Source: Dryas octopetala (Eukaryota; Streptophyta; Magnoliopsida; Rosales; Rosaceae). Taken from it: 64,000 bases of DNA. Under the pieces are notes generated by a model that did no database searches, was not told the origin of the DNA, and worked only from the letters and a program-made list of their open reading frames with translations. The position numbers and the translations under genes are program-made. Every line of letters begins with the position of its first letter. Position 1 is the stretch's first letter. The stretch covers positions 8,281,896 through 8,345,895 of the forward strand of contig OY992837.1 of the NCBI GenBank assembly GCA_963921425.1, in the 5' to 3' direction. This document shows positions 33,996 to 48,316 of this stretch, one piece after another.

Positions 33996-36900
33996 TTGAT
34001 TTACATTTACTTTAATTTTTAAGATATAATAATTGTCTAATAAAGAGGTGACGAGAAAGTGTTTCAAGAACAATTAAGATCATTGATTTATTTATTTTTT
34101 TAATTTGAGATTCAATCTTCTATAATGTTTGAAAGTTTTCTCTTAGTATTATAAATATGCTTTCTAAGGTTGTTTCTTTAGTTAGAAGATATATATATAT
34201 AGGTCCAATTACATAGTAGTAATTGATCAGCTGTATATAGTTGGGTCATCACATGTTTTAGCAGTGTCAAACAAGCATCTGCATGCATTAATTTTCGAAC
34301 GTGTTCAATTTAAATATTTTGGTAACAGTTAGCTAGCTACAAGTTAAGGATGCATGGGTTTCCTTCCCAATAAAAAACCCTACTACCCTATAGCTGGTGT
34401 CCTGGATTTGTCCTCTCCCTGCCTCTCAAATCTCAATACCCACATATAAAAGTAGTTCCATTATTGATTGAACTTTGAAGGTAGGTAAAAGTTAATATAT
34501 ATATATATGGAATTCCAATTAACTTATACCACACTGTCGAATTTGAAGGGGACATGTGGGAATTTTCTAATACCTTAAATTTCTGTGGTCTTCTTATTCA
34601 TTGTTTTAATTGATAAAGTAGCTCTACTCGAATTCGAATAACTTTGCACTCGGTTATCTTTAAGCCCACAAATTGAAAAATGTAGGATTAATATTTTCTG
34701 ATAGTCGACGGTTACGTTTGAGCAACATATATAAACGGGTATATAAATTTGATCACGTTGCGAATCCTATATAAGCGTTTCAACTTAGTATATAAGGAAT
34801 AAGGTTAAAGGTCTCTTCCATCTATATTTATTATCAATTAATTTTGAATTAAAAGATCAAATTAGTAATTATAGTATGTTATTAGAACAAAAAATTCACG
34901 ACACGTACTTCATATTATCTAATATAATTAAATTTTCATTCGTATAAATTATGAAGAAACGTGTTTAGACTATATAATAACATCTAAAACTACTGCAATT
35001 AGGGATTGTGTACTGTTCTTATTCAAGTACACTGGAAATAGGTAACATATGAAGTGAGTTTTTTTTTTTTTTTTTTTTAATTCATAACGTAGTCTTGGTT
35101 ATTGTAGTAGTGAATTATACATTGGAAATTCAAATCTATATCACAATGTATAAAATTTTGGGTTTCTTTACTCACTAATCATCGATTCTAAATTGGATAT
35201 TCTAACATATATTAAATATATTAAAAGCTTAAAATAATAGGGTTAATTTTTTTTCCTTCATTGTCTTAAATAGGGTTAGTTTATTTTATTTTGCATTTTT
35301 TTATTTTTTCTGCTGGTTGGTGAAGTGGTGGCTTAGTGGCAATCCTCCGTATGTCAACAGAATCCATGTTTTAATTTCTTTAATAGAGGAGACGTTTTGG
35401 AGAGTTAGTGGTCTTTTATAGGTGTTATTATTAATCACAAATGGTGGTACTCAGATTAGATTAGGAAATTGTTAGGGTGTCTCAATAAATATATATTAAT
35501 TATGTTTTAATGACATAAATTTTACTTCAATCAATAATTCACAATCACCTCAATGCATAAATGATTATAAATCATTCAACCAAGTATAATTGTAACAATA
35601 TCATTTCTCATATTAACCTATAAAATAAATTTTTACCCATATTGGTGGAATATTTGTCTAGTCACTTGGACAATCCTTTTCATTTGTTTGATTGTTCGGA
35701 ACTTGGATGGTATGGTCTTTCTTGGTTTAATTGCAACGTGGGGTAGTCATGGCCCTTAAAATAGAGGTGCATTGACCTTGACAATTTTGTCACAACATTG
35801 AGTCATCGATCATGGACATTAAACATATTTCTAAAATCTACATGGGGCCTCAAAAATTCCCTAACCTTTTTCTCAAAGGACAAAATTAAGAGAGAGAGAA
35901 AGAGGACATGGTCTCATGCATAAATGCACCGTCAGTTTGGAGCTTCCACATAATAGAGCCAGACACCGCAGGGGCGTCCATTTCGCACGTGCGGTTGCGG
36001 TGGACGAACTCCGTCCACGTGTCAGAGACGGTCGGATATTTGTCCGTCCCTAATTGTGGACTGATTCTCCTCAGCTCAGCTCAGGTCAAACTTCAAACCT
36101 CATCCCCTCTCTCTCTCTACATAGGATTCCCATCATTGCAGCATTATATTATTAAATCTCATTTTTCTATGCCCATTCATTGCTTTTTTTTTTTTTTGGC
36201 CAAGGCCTATTCATTGCTTAATTACCCAATTTGGATCGAATTACTTCAATCTCATGCAATTTTTAATCAAATATCCATAACATGACTAACAATTTTATTC
36301 TTGACTTCTCTTCGAAACCGATGCAATTAAACATGAAGAATGCTAAAGAATTTAATGACGATTACATTTTTAACTCACTAGTGAATAATGGAATATGAGA
36401 ACTATATCGAAATTTATTAAACATTCTGATAGTGCTTTTTACATTCACAATATTATTCTACTAAACATTTAACTATTTTACTTGATTATATCCTAACTGC
36501 TTTAATTTTCGATTACTTGTTCTCTTGAATTTGACTTCAAATGCAATTATGCAACCGCTTAGAAGTTATCTCTATCTAATATGTTGGATTATATTGATTT
36601 GATTTAAATCTCAAATTTGGGTTGGCATGTGGACTTATCCGAGCTACTAGGCCTGCTTAAGCCTCTTGGTCCAATGTGGCCATGTATGATGTATCCAATT
36701 GAAACGTGTAAGATTACTTTTGAGGCAATGAAGAGTTATAGGGTAAAAACCTATACGCCCCTACTCATTTCAAGCTCACATTTTTCTTCCTTCACCAATT
36801 AGGCCCCCCCTCCCCACCCCCACAAAAAAATAAAAATACAAAGTATACATAGAATCGAACTCGTATGCATGCTAAGCCAACCTCAATTATCTATGATAGT

Positions 36901-39900
36901 AGGTCCTTCTCATAGGAGACAAGACATCAAATGCTCCTAGCAAGAAAACGACATATCTCTCTCTCTCTCTCTCTCTCTCTGGGTTCTCCTCATCTAGTCA
37001 TGAGGTGCTCCATGAATATGGATATATAGTGTACGTTAAAACTTAAAAGCATATTGCAGAGACCTAAGATATGCAAATGGGCACATAGATTCGATGTCCT
37101 TACGAAGAAGATTCGAATTGTATGTGACCATGATATATGCTTAAATTGTAACACTAATATTTGGTTCAATAATTAGTGTTTGATTGATTGTCCATTCCAT
37201 GGACTTATGTGACAATAATATATAAGCAATGTCGCTGCATGTCCTTTAATTGCATGGATCAAGTTAAACGTACTGTAATATATGTTCCACACCATACTGC
37301 ATATACTGACAGAGCATGCATATATGCAGGCTGAGCACCATGCATGCATGTTGTTGTACTACTTGTGGCAATGTGGCACTCCATCTGCTTCTTAATTTCC
37401 GACCAAAATAATTAATTTTACATTCAACTTTTGGATGTATTCCATATATATTGTTGGTTTTGGACCTTTTGGTGCGTTAATATTATATATGTGGTTTTTT
37501 TATTATATATATATGTATAATATATGGTACAAAGAAGTATCTTAGAGGCTGGCTTCCTACAAATTAATTGATTATAGATGAACAAAGTCTTTCTAAAAAA
37601 TATATATATATATCTCATACTAGACAAGAGGATAATAAATATTGATACTGGTTTAGATATAATATGGATGTCCATTGGTCGGATTCAGTGTATGCGTATC
37701 ATCTAATTACAAGTTCACACTTCTATTGCCATTGTCCCTAATTATTTCGTAATCGAGTAAAACATGATCATTGGGCACTCTTTTTTCTAATATGAATTTG
37801 ACCATTTGGTTCAAAACTCACACACATACACTCTTGGGCAACAAATATAATTAGTCCAACGTCTCTCTCTTTCTCTATCTCTCTAGAGAGAGAGAGTAAT
37901 GGGCCAATGGCTATACAGCCAAGCCCAATGCAGAGACTTCAGTCCACATGGTTGTATAAGGGGCCTAATGATAACGGCCCAAAGAAGGACCAAATGGACA
38001 ACAACAGAACAACTTTGTATGTTGTGCAGATGTCAAAATGGATCGCCTTTATAACTGCTAAGCCGGCCGTAATATGCCTGAAGTCCACCTCAAACTCATA
38101 CCCCATGGCCTAAGAGAAGCTCGGGTTGATAATGATCTGGGCCGGCTTGAGTGCCATCATTCATTTCAGTATTTTCAGAGATTGAAAGAGCCCAGTACTG
38201 ATTAATTTCATATAAAAAAAAAAAAACTCAATTAGCTCTCTATTTCTTTCCGGGTTTTGAAACCCAAAAGCAAAAATGCCCTGATTGGTTGTCCCACCCG
38301 CATCTATGCGATGATAGGCCAGCCCACTTACTAGACATTGACATTGTCACCGTTGATGCAACAACAACCACCGAAAAATCGAATAAAAATGATATTTAAA
38401 AATATACTTCTTATCTGTTTTCTTAAATAAACATGTTAAAAATTAATCAAGCATGCATACATAAAACACAAAAAATTAAGTGTATGAAGTCACATCCACT
38501 ATGAATCAACAATACCAATGGCTACTGATTGTTACTATTTGACGGTAATAATAATTCTGAATGACAAAAAAAAATATATGTTGAGCGCTCAATGCTGTAG
38601 TTTTTACATCTCCACATTTATAACGTAAGCTTCTTTAGTATTTATAAAGATAAGCGTGTACTTTTTTAACATTACAAACATTAAATGAGTTAATATTAGA
38701 ATGACACTTGTACAATAGACTTATAGATCATCTACTATTTTTTATTATAAAGTATGTAAAATTATTGATATTCAAACTTAGGAACTAGGTTTTTAGTCAC
38801 CCCTTTTATACCATTTGAGCTCTTTAAGTAATTTCCCTTATTTAGGACTGTTTTAGGACTCTTTGTTTGGGTTAATTGGGGCCTAGCTACTAGCTAGCTA
38901 TATAGTACTCATAAGTCATAACGTAGAACTGTTTGGGTTCAACAAAGTAATTAGTTGGCAAAACAGTTGACCTAGGAAAACTGTTTAGGTTTTGTTTATA
39001 AGTTTGGTGAGCTATCTATTCTATTTAACTTCTTGTATAGCGATGGCAACTTAGCGTGCCGAATTAATCTGCTTCGACATAAACTACTAAACCCAGCTTG
39101 CTTATACAACAAGGCAGAATGTTATGGACCACACATTCTGTACGTGTAGGACGATCTGAACCATTCATTGAATGAATTCATCACAAAACTTATGAATGGC
39201 CATTGCGTATAACTCAAATTGTCCATGGAGTTTGTAGATCACTATCATCTTGTAAAAATTTATTATTTTCGAAAAATAATTATATGCAACAGGCATATAT
39301 AAAATTTCTTGTCACTAACATAGTCATTATCATTAAAGATTCTTGATATTGACCACAATCAAATCTTGCATGTCAATTGAAGAAAGAGAGACTCGTTTTA
39401 CTTTGTTTTGTTTTTCCCGGTCATAATAGTTAATTTTTATTGTGCAACCAGTTTTAGCCTCTAGGTAATCTCAAAAAATCTTGCAAAAAACTATTCTGCA
39501 TTGTTAATTGGAATTTAGAAAAATTTATATATACTTGTGTGCCAATTAGATTTGACATTATCTGGTAAAGATATATTTTTATTTGTCAATGGTGTATGAA
39601 AATAGGTTTGGGTTTATTAAAATAATAAAATAACTATATCCGACAAGCCAACAATTGATGAAAAGCACACTGATATGTAATGCCTAGGATGCTGAAAGTT
39701 GCTACCTACTCTCATAAAGCATGCACAAATTGTATATGCTTTTGTAAACATAAATTACCGATGTGAAAAACTATATTTCAAATCAAAGATGCAGAATTGC
39801 AGATATAAAAAAGCATGTATGATTTGTTTAATAAACATAACTCTTTGGCTATTATTCAACTAATTACAGACAGAAACTTCAAGGAACTAAGAATTCAAAG

Positions 39901-41367
39901 CATAGAAATGATCTTACTAACAATTAATAGCTACTAAAAATAGTAGTACTAGAGCCACTAACTATTATTCAACTAATGTGACAATATATACCTTATTTGT
40001 TCATATATGTGACCAATTTTATTCTTATTTATTTATAACAAATAGGAAATTATCATATCATCTACCACATTAATTTGTAACTAAAAATTGAAAAATCAGT
40101 TAGTATTATTGTTTTGACAAAACCATCTAATTATGAGGTTAATTTAATAAAGGGAAACTTCTAATCCAATCCTCCAATTTTACTTTTTATAGACTAAAGG
40201 CTTATGACTTTTAAATTTCCAATTAGTTTTATAAATGTACGGGCGCATATTTTTTTTCACGATTTCCTAGTGCCGAGCGCTCAGCAACCATTGTCAAGTG
40301 CTTGAAAAATTTATTTATTTTCTCCCTCAAGCGCTCGACGCTGATTTATTAACTTTATATTAAATTTTAACTCTGAAATTTTGACCTCTACAAGCCTCAT
40401 TCTACACTCTATGAGAATATGTGATAAATCCATACTCTATACCCTCAAAAAAGAGCAAAGAAAGTAATGACGAGTGCTTGTTGCAGCGCTCAGCTGATAT
40501 AAAAAAAACATTATTGAGCGCTCGATGCTGGATATTTAAATAAAAAAATGTGGCAGTGATCAAATGGCTTTATTTAGACTAAAAATACCCACAAAGTTTC
40601 AGTGGAAAGTCATTCCATAAGATGATAAGGACTACAGTCTAATTTTTTGTTTAATAAAATGATCGATTCAAAATTTCAAAGAAGGCTTTGAGGGCGTAAC
40701 ATGGCAGCTATTGGTAGTCCAATAGTCATGTAAAATACAACACACATAATAAACAACCTAAATAAGATTAGGGAGATCTCTTTCGAAAAAATACGTTGTG
40801 TGACAATAACACCACATAACGAATCCAATGTCTCATTGCGCCAAATTACCCTATCAAGGTGGGGAAGTGCACAAGCACCAAATACCAAGGAATATAATTT
40901 TTCCTTTCTTATTTGCAAGAAATGAATCGAAATGGCCAAACAAAGGGAAGCCCAAACAAAATGCATAAGTTGCTCTCAAGATCACCTAATCACTTACATT
41001 CTGATTACATAAATATCATGGCCTTTGAAAGCCATCCAAAGTTAAAACAACAAACATTTCCACCAAAACAAAGAATAAATAAAAATAAATTAAGAAAACC
41101 CACATTACACTAAAAGAGACCTTACAATGTTGGATACATGGAAAAATGAAAAGAAAATGTAAAATCCAGATGCATTTAGTTACAAACCTTTTAAAATTCA
41201 AAAGGGTATTTCCTTCCTGCCTAAATCAGCTACTGTTTTATCAAATGCTAATGAAACAAACAAACTTAGAATACACCAAACCCAATAATCACCCATATAT
41301 GACATAAAAAAAAGTCATCTTAAATACACCACACAAACCTAACCGGAGTCATCAATAGGCTATTATT
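33996..41367. other. 7-kb gene-poor region
   Basis: No credible gene. Contents: AT-rich DNA; a 19-T run at 35060-35078; a GC-richer stretch with two CACGTG sites at 35930-36110; a (CT)n run at 36957-36980; palindromic GAGCGCTC words at 38584 and 40275-40522; and a 31-bp word at 40353-40383 that recurs exactly at 62680-62710. The part from about 41115 on is the 3' flank of the golgin-like gene. Minus-strand frame 40676-40966 is open but has no recognisable domain. Confidence 0.4.
35980..36025. promoter_or_regulatory. Two G-box/ABRE sites with a short hairpin
   Basis: GCACGTGC at 35985-35992 and CCACGTGTC at 36015-36023, with the stem GTGGACG / CGTCCAC (36000-36006, 36012-36018) between them. 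The local GC content stands out from the AT-rich surroundings. This looks like a promoter module, but no gene was found next to it. Confidence 0.35.
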
Positions 41368-43075
41368 TCAGTGTATGGAATCTACGTGCTTGCTCAGCTC
41401 CTCCAGCTTCTTCATCCTCAACTTCTCACTTTCACTCACCAGCTGCACAAATGATCAACCAATGGAATAAATACATGGAAACAAGCAATTGTGGACTGAA
41501 ATTGAAACACAAGACTTTGTATGGTTTTACCAAACTTGAAATATACAAATTTAGTATCGCATTAAGAATTTAGGCAGATTGAACCCCTAACTCAACCCCA
41601 AATTTTATCGGTTTGGTAATTCAACTTGAACCTGCCCAAGTTGCACCTCTAGTTACGCCAAGTAAAAATAGTTTAAGAAACTAACCACACTAACCTCCAT
41701 CAGTTTTGTAATGAGCTGCACTTTTTCCCTGTTCTTTTCATTAAAAGCCTCAAGTGCTTCTCTGTATTCCTTTTCCTGTGACAAGTTGCAAACCCAAAAG
41801 TCAATATAAACATGCCTGCAATGAACATTGATGCATATGCATAGTAGCAAATATTGACATCCAATTGTGGTAAAGTTTAAGTTTGTCTAATTAACCTTCT
41901 TCTGGCAGGTATGTCCTAGTGGCTTCAACTCTTTGTTAACTGTATCGATCTTCTTACGAACCACTGCAACTTCCTTCCTCATTGGATCTGCAAGCCCTTC
42001 AAGCTCCTGGTGGTTCCATAATTCAGAACAAAAATAATTAAAAAGGGAAAAAGATAAGATTACTGACAACGATTTAAGCTTAGATTAGATTGCATGAAAT
42101 ACCCTACAACAACATCTCCATCAAACATCTACAACTAGTTAATAGTACTGACTAACTGGCTTTTTACTAGTTTAAACTGCAGAAGATGAAGCATATGGCC
42201 AACAGATATTTTAAGCATGGAACCTTGGAGACTAATATTGCTCTCATAGTCTCATAGAAATTAAAATGAAATTAATAAGACCCCATTTGAGGTTATTGGA
42301 AAGAACAGTATTTGTTTTTTCCATCACAAGTTTGATGGGTGATACATCAAAAGATTAAACTTTGTTGTTCAAATTTCTCTGCTAAATTTCCTATTTTGTT
42401 CTGTTCAGATCCTGAATTTGATGTGGCAACTACATGAGACAAAATCATTTTTTTTAACCAAAAGCTTAACAAAATCAGTAAAGAAGTTAAAATTGCTTGT
42501 ACTAAAGTCTTCCTGGGCATAGTAAATTCACATCTTTGTTAATCTATACCCGAAATTTTGAAAACATACAAAATTACAAAATAAAAAATAATAATTAAAA
42601 AAAAGACCCCAAATTTATTTTCTTTTTGTGTTGGGGGGATCTCTGTCTCCCGTCAAAGATTGTTAACCAAAAATTTCATGGAAATCACAGGAAAATTTTC
42701 ACAAAGTTAAAATCCCTTGTACCCAGAATTTTTTTTGCATATATAACATCATAATCTTCACACCCCAAGTTTAGTTAAAACCTTAAAATCTTTGTTTAGA
42801 CTTTAAATTAAGCCTAAAATAAATATTACCTCACGAATAGTGGCCAAACGCTTGGTCTCTTCTTCAACGCGACCCAACTGTGCCTGAACCTTCTCTCTGA
42901 CCTCCATCTTCTTCTTCTCGATCTCTTCTTCTTTGGCTCTGAAAGTGGAGAGAGCTGACCTCGACATCTCCTCGTCCTCCTTGGAGAGGTTGCTGTTGAA
43001 GCTGAGGCTCCCAGCTGAGTTCTGCACCACCAACTGTTGCTGTGGTGGCTGAGTCTGCTCCACTGTCTGCATCAT
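41368..43075 (-). CDS. RAB6-interacting golgin (GORAB)-like coiled-coil protein, four exons, 170 residues
   Basis: Spliced by eye: exon 1 43075-42830, exon 2 42006-41896, exon 3 41775-41695, exon 4 41442-41368. Each junction has GT..AG borders and falls between codons, giving 82, 37, 27 and 24 residues. The start is the first of two adjacent ATGs. The N-terminus is Gln/Pro-rich; from about residue 38 (SKEDEEMSRSALSTFRAKEE) to the end the chain is a near-continuous charged coiled coil, including DPMRKEVAVVRKKI and EALEAFNEKNREKVQLITKL. This matches the plant GORAB-like family, whose length is about 170 residues. Animal GORAB binds RAB6 and supports Golgi-ER retrieval; the plant role is inferred. 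Downstream-facing CT tracts at 43241-43262 lie in the probable leader. Confidence 0.9.
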
Positions 43076-46000
43076 GTCTATCTTTCTCTCCAAACCCAAA
43101 TCTTCTTCTTCTTCTTCACAAACACACAGAAAAACAGTAACAACCCCTTTTCTTCTTCCTTGAATTCCTCTCTTTATTACCCTCTTTCTCTGCTTCTTTT
43201 GCTTTTGCTTTTCTGCTTTGGTATGATGAGGGGTGCTCTGTTTCTCTCTCTCTCTCTCTCTCTGCTCTGTTGGTTCTGAGTTTGCAGTCGCTTATGAATG
43301 AGTCTGTGGCTGGCGTTAAAGATTTTAAAGCGTCAAGCCAGCAGCTTATTAGCTTATTATTCTTTCTTTTATGAACCAACAAAACAATAAAGATTTAAAA
43401 GAAAAAAAAAAAAAAGGAAAATAGAAAAGAATTGGGAAAAGCTTTTGGTTGAAAACTTGAAATGACCCAACTGCCAACCACTGATAAAGATTTGTAGTGC
43501 AATTCCAACTTTAAATCAAGAAATGAAGAAGTGTCCCAAATTTTTAAAAACTTGTCTCTACGACTTTAGAAAACCACACTTGCTATAAATCCACTTGGAG
43601 TTTCAAAATTTTTGTTTTTTATTGAGCCCAATTTGAACATTAGGAATTGTAAATGAAATACATACGTAAGATGCACATGATAACTCCTGAATATGTTGGT
43701 TAAGTTATGAATAATATTAAAAATATATAAAAGGTCAAAAAAATATAAGTCCTAAATGAATAGTATCAGAGCCAACAACACAAATAATATGTTGATTAAA
43801 AATTTAAAACGCACAATATATGATCATCATTCAAGGTAGTGCTTGCAACTCATACAACATTCATTTAGATGGTTAAATTTATGATTATATGGAAGGCTCA
43901 AAAAATCTTAATCGAAAGGTGATATTGTGCACGAGGCTTGAGATGGAAGACATGCGCTTCCAACACAAATCTTGATGTCATGCCAAATGTAATGCGAATG
44001 GTGCTCATCTACCGTAGTCTCATATTCATTATGCGCAGGAGTTAAACACTCAGTGTCCATAAATAGAATTCTTAAATCTTAAGTCTTTTTTAAAAACATT
44101 CATATTCTCAAGGATTAAGGATGGCCTTTTGTGGCTTGCTGCTTGCATCTTATTTGAACCATGATGTACTTGTTTGGAGAAAATTTATTGAATAATTAGC
44201 CTTTGGGAATTTCCTAAAAAAAAAATTATAATTATTTTCATCAGTTCATCACCATACAACTTGAGCCAAAACTCTTGAATCAAATTCATGGGTGACAATT
44301 GTGAATGAAAAAAAAAAAAAAAAAAAATTATAAGGTGTATGTGCTATACAATCCTAATATGTTTCGATCTTTACTTTTCTCAATTTTTCATAAAAAAAAC
44401 TATAAGGTGTATGATACTACAGCTTTGGAAGGGTGTTGATGGGCATGTCTAGCTTGATGCAGTTGTTATTATCCTATTGCCATGTTGGTAGACGGACAAC
44501 TTCAACCTACCTTTTTTAGTTAACTCATTCACATGGGCCACAACACAAGAGCACATAATGCATTCGTGAAAAGAAAAAATGATTACACTATGGTAGCAGC
44601 ATGTGTATCAGTATATGAGTCATAACCTAATTAGGTTGGTCGCTCTATCAAACATATTTTGGGCAATTTTAATTTGCATGTGGAATAGTTTTATATTTTA
44701 TGTTTGTGTCGGATAATAGTTAATCTAAATTTAATCTGTTTAATTAATTGAGTTAAATAACTTAATATTAATTTAATTTATTCATCAATATCATCATGTT
44801 CAAATTAAACTACTACGAGACTTTAAAGAATAACCTTCTGAGAATGCCAAAAAAAGCAAATATGAAGATTAAAGAATGGAAATGAATTGGTAAATTTAGC
44901 CCATCCCTTGGGGACGGGCAGGAGGGGGTGGGGTGCTTAAGAATTAAGATTAAGGTAGGTTTGGTGTGGGGGTGGAGAGAAAGGGTCACCTACACGGCTA
45001 CACTACACCCAATCACACATTCCACACCAGCGAGGCTGACAGAGAGGCGTAAGAGCCAAGGCAGCATTAGCAAATAGCAAAGTTGGCTGCAGCTTCCCTA
45101 ATCGGCTAATCCCTAACCTTTTGACTAATATCACCTCCTTTCCGATGTGGGATGGCCCTTCAAACCAAGAATCTCTCTTTCTTTATTATCCATCCCCCTC
45201 TCGTTTATATCTTTTTTTTATTTAATTAATTGATTAATTTCTTTCTTTCTTTCTTTCTTTCTTTCTTTCATTCTCTAACCCTTATTTTACTTGCTATGAT
45301 TGAGTCAAGGTGTACTTTAAATATTCCAAAATGACATAATCTCTTGCTAATGGGTTTCTACTTTTTCTCTTTGGTGTGGGAGGGGGGACCAATTCCCAGC
45401 ATGACACAGCATTTTGACAATTTCAAACACCCAAAAATTTTGATTACCAAATATATATGACATATGAATCCAAGGGTTGAGATCATAGGACCAAATCCAT
45501 GATGGGCCCTAGGAATCTCATATTGGGTCCATCCAATGGTGGGTGATCAGTGCACCCATTAGTTTACCAGCATGCCATTTGCCCAATTGTTAATGATGAA
45601 TCAAAGAACTAGAAAGAGCAAAAGATGCAACTTTTACCTAATGCCAGCATCAATAAGCTGCATACATAAATAAGGCATTTAATTTGTTTAAGGGCCTGTT
45701 AGTGTCAGTGAACTCAATGATTTGTGGGTGTCAATGTGTCATGCTCATGCCCCATCTCAGAGTTGAGATTTAATTTGCAGATAGTGGCTGCAATGTTTTG
45801 TTGCAATATTTTACAACATTTCAGTGTCTGTCATATAGTGAAGAATCTTAAGTGTTGGGGTGGCAGTTATGTATGCCAACTGTTTGTTTGTTTGGATATG
45901 TAGACTCTCAGCCTAGCTTCACAATTGGCACTATTTAATTAAATTGTACTTATTTAGACAAACAGATGGGTATTAAACACTTTCTTACTGTTATGGTGGC

Positions 46001-46942
46001 TGTTGGGCTCTTTACAACTTTTTATATGTGGATTGCTTGGCCTTTCAGGTTGGAATCTTATCACATAAATGAGGAGGTCATTAATTTTCTTTTCTTTGTT
46101 ATTGTGTGGAAATTTTGAGGAGGCATGTAAGAGAAGGCCTAATGGGGAAAGAAAGAGCTACTATACTAGACTAGAACTATGTGGACTTGGAATGTTGGAC
46201 CGAGTTATCTAAATTGACCAAATATGTCACACGTAAATCCCATAATTAATGCACTTTATGAAAAGGAGGAAGTTGGGCATTCTATGAAAATCAGTGCATT
46301 CTTGAATAAATTTGGTGACCAAATATGTCAAAAAATCAACCATCATGTTGGTATTTTCGTGTAGGAAGAGAAAATATATACACACTGTCATTCTCTAGCA
46401 TTAGTTGTCTGTTCATTGGAATGAATCTTATATATGAAGTTGATCATTCTATTGTTTTAATGACGAAAATAATATTAGGATTCTTATTCCTTAAAAGAAA
46501 GGGCATGATTCCAAATTACAAGTTAAGAATGTTCATGCCATTCCAACATAAATGTATTTTAGGTTCGACACCAACACTTGAGCACTAGGAGCCCTAAATC
46601 CTGGATCCAAAATCATGACCTCTATATTGTTCGGCCCTGAAAACGAACCCAAGTCCTTGAGTCACATAACCTGGCTAGGATCTAAATCCAAGCTCGAATC
46701 ACTGTGCCCAAGGACTCTACGTCCCAAAGTCAAACCCTAACCCAAGATTCAGACTTCAAACTTCAAGCTTGACAATCACCTTGGCCAAAAAAAAAAAAAA
46801 AAAAAAAGCTTGACACTCAAACCTCATCCCTAGACTACGGGCCTTTTTGCACCGAACCCTAACTCCAAGACCCAAATCCTAAATTAAAACCGTATACTAG
46901 TTTTCAACAAAATTGTTAGACAACCGTTCTACCTTAAAAATT
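43076..46942. other. Gene-free region upstream of the golgin-like gene
   Basis: The first 300 bp (43076-43380) are probable promoter and leader of the minus-strand gene, with TCTTCTTCTTCTTC and (CT)11 tracts. Beyond it lie A-runs at 44307-44328 and 46790-46806, a (TTTC)n microsatellite at 45239-45269, 'tccgatgtgggatgg' at 45139-45153 (a word often seen in plant retrotransposon relics), and a degenerate array of 'ccaagacccaaatcct'-like words at 46590-46890. No convincing coding frame. Confidence 0.4.
45239..45269. repeat. (TTTC)n microsatellite
   Basis: About seven uninterrupted CTTT units. Confidence 0.95.
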
Positions 46943-48306
46943 GACTTAATTATAATTTAATATTTCAATTTTATCACATTTTTTAAATTCATACTTTAAG
47001 TTCAAAAATTTATAAATTCATACCTCAACTTTCATTTTATTTCAACTTAATATCTCCATTAAGTTTTATGTCATTGAGCCATTATTTTTTATGACATGAC
47101 AGAGATATTTTCATCTTTTCACCCTAATTTCGTCCACTTGGACTCTAATTAATCACCTAACCTGCCACATGTAAAAACAAAAAAACTTAATATTCAAAAA
47201 AACTTTGAATCATTTAAACAAAAATATTTTTTTTTGTCAAATCACCCGAGCAACCCTCACTCCAAACCACCATCTTCTTCACGCCTTTCCCCTTACCCAG
47301 CACCACCAGCCTCTCTCCACCCTAACCCAGCCCGACCTAGCCCCTCCCCGCAACTCATTCATTCCCCTCCGCAACACCACCTTCTTCCACCAATCCCCGC
47401 CCCAACCTCTGCCACACCTTCCCCCCGGACCCGGCCCACCACCATCCTCTCACTTTCTTTTTCCTCTCTTTATCGCTGCCTCTCCTCCCTCCCTCCCTAA
47501 ACATGCGCACCCCTCACCCCCTCTCTCTAGCTTTTAATTTCAAGATCCATATCTATCTTCTAGGTTCCCAATTTATTGATCGATGACAACAGGCCCTGTA
47601 ATTTGGAAGCTCAAACGAAGAAGAAGGCATTGCGGCGAAGGGTAAATATGTAAATATCCCCATAGACACCACCATCATCAACGCCTGCTCTACTGAGTTC
47701 GTTCTTGATTAACTTGTAAAACACCCATCTAGCTAAACCCAACACCAACTACCACAAAACAACGTCGGTGTTGTTGTTAATGGATGTCTTGGTGGGACCC
47801 ACCTTCACCATCGATGTCTCTTCACCGTCGTACGTCCCGTCGCAGGACAACCACGTCGTCGGGTATTGGGGTGGGTCGAGCTGGGTTGGGGCGGAGAAGG
47901 GTGAAAATGGGGGCTGGTGGTGCTGGGTGGAGGGAAAGGGTTGAAGAAGATGGTGGTTTTGGGGTGGGAGTTGCTCAGGTCAGGTGGTTGAGAGATCGAG
48001 GGAAGAAATTTTGTTTTTGACAAAAAAATAAAAAGAATTTTTGTTTACATGATTCAAAGTTTTTTTAAATATTTGTTTGCATGTGGCAGTTTAGGTGGCT
48101 AACTGGAGTCCAAGTGGATGAAATTATGGTGAAAAGACGAAAATATATCTGTCATGTCATCAAAGATAACGGATCAATGACAGAAAATCTAACGGAGCTA
48201 TTAAGTTGAAACAAAATGAAAGTTGAGGCATGAATTTATAAGTTTTTGAACTTAAAGTATGAACTTAAAAAATGTCGTAAAGTTGAGGTATAAATTGTAA
48301 TTAATC
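46943..48306. mobile_element. Mutator-type non-autonomous element with GC-rich interior
   Basis: The arms are inverted copies over about 230 bp, starting GACTTAATTATAATTTAA and ending …AAATTGTAATTAATC. CTTAAAAATT flanks both sides (46933-46942 and 48307-48316), a perfect 10-bp target duplication. The arms share 'tacctcaactttcattttat' and 'ttcaactta' words with the element at 7174-8439. The interior (about 47240-48010) is C-rich on the left and G-rich on the right, partly mirrored, with open frames of Pro/Ser-rich low complexity. I recognise no captured gene. Confidence 0.85.
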
Positions 48307-48316
48307 CTTAAAAATT

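Noticed and set aside
35908-36285. Plus-strand frame of 125 codons
   Set aside because: It runs from the G-box module through a CT tract and a T-run, with no domain or gene-like codon use.
40676-40966. Minus-strand frame of 96 codons
   Set aside because: No recognisable domain, no promoter and no joining exon; a relic cannot be excluded but there is no support.
47205-48023. Pro/Ser-rich frames on both strands
   Set aside because: Low-complexity translation of the GC-rich core of the Mutator element at 46943-48306.
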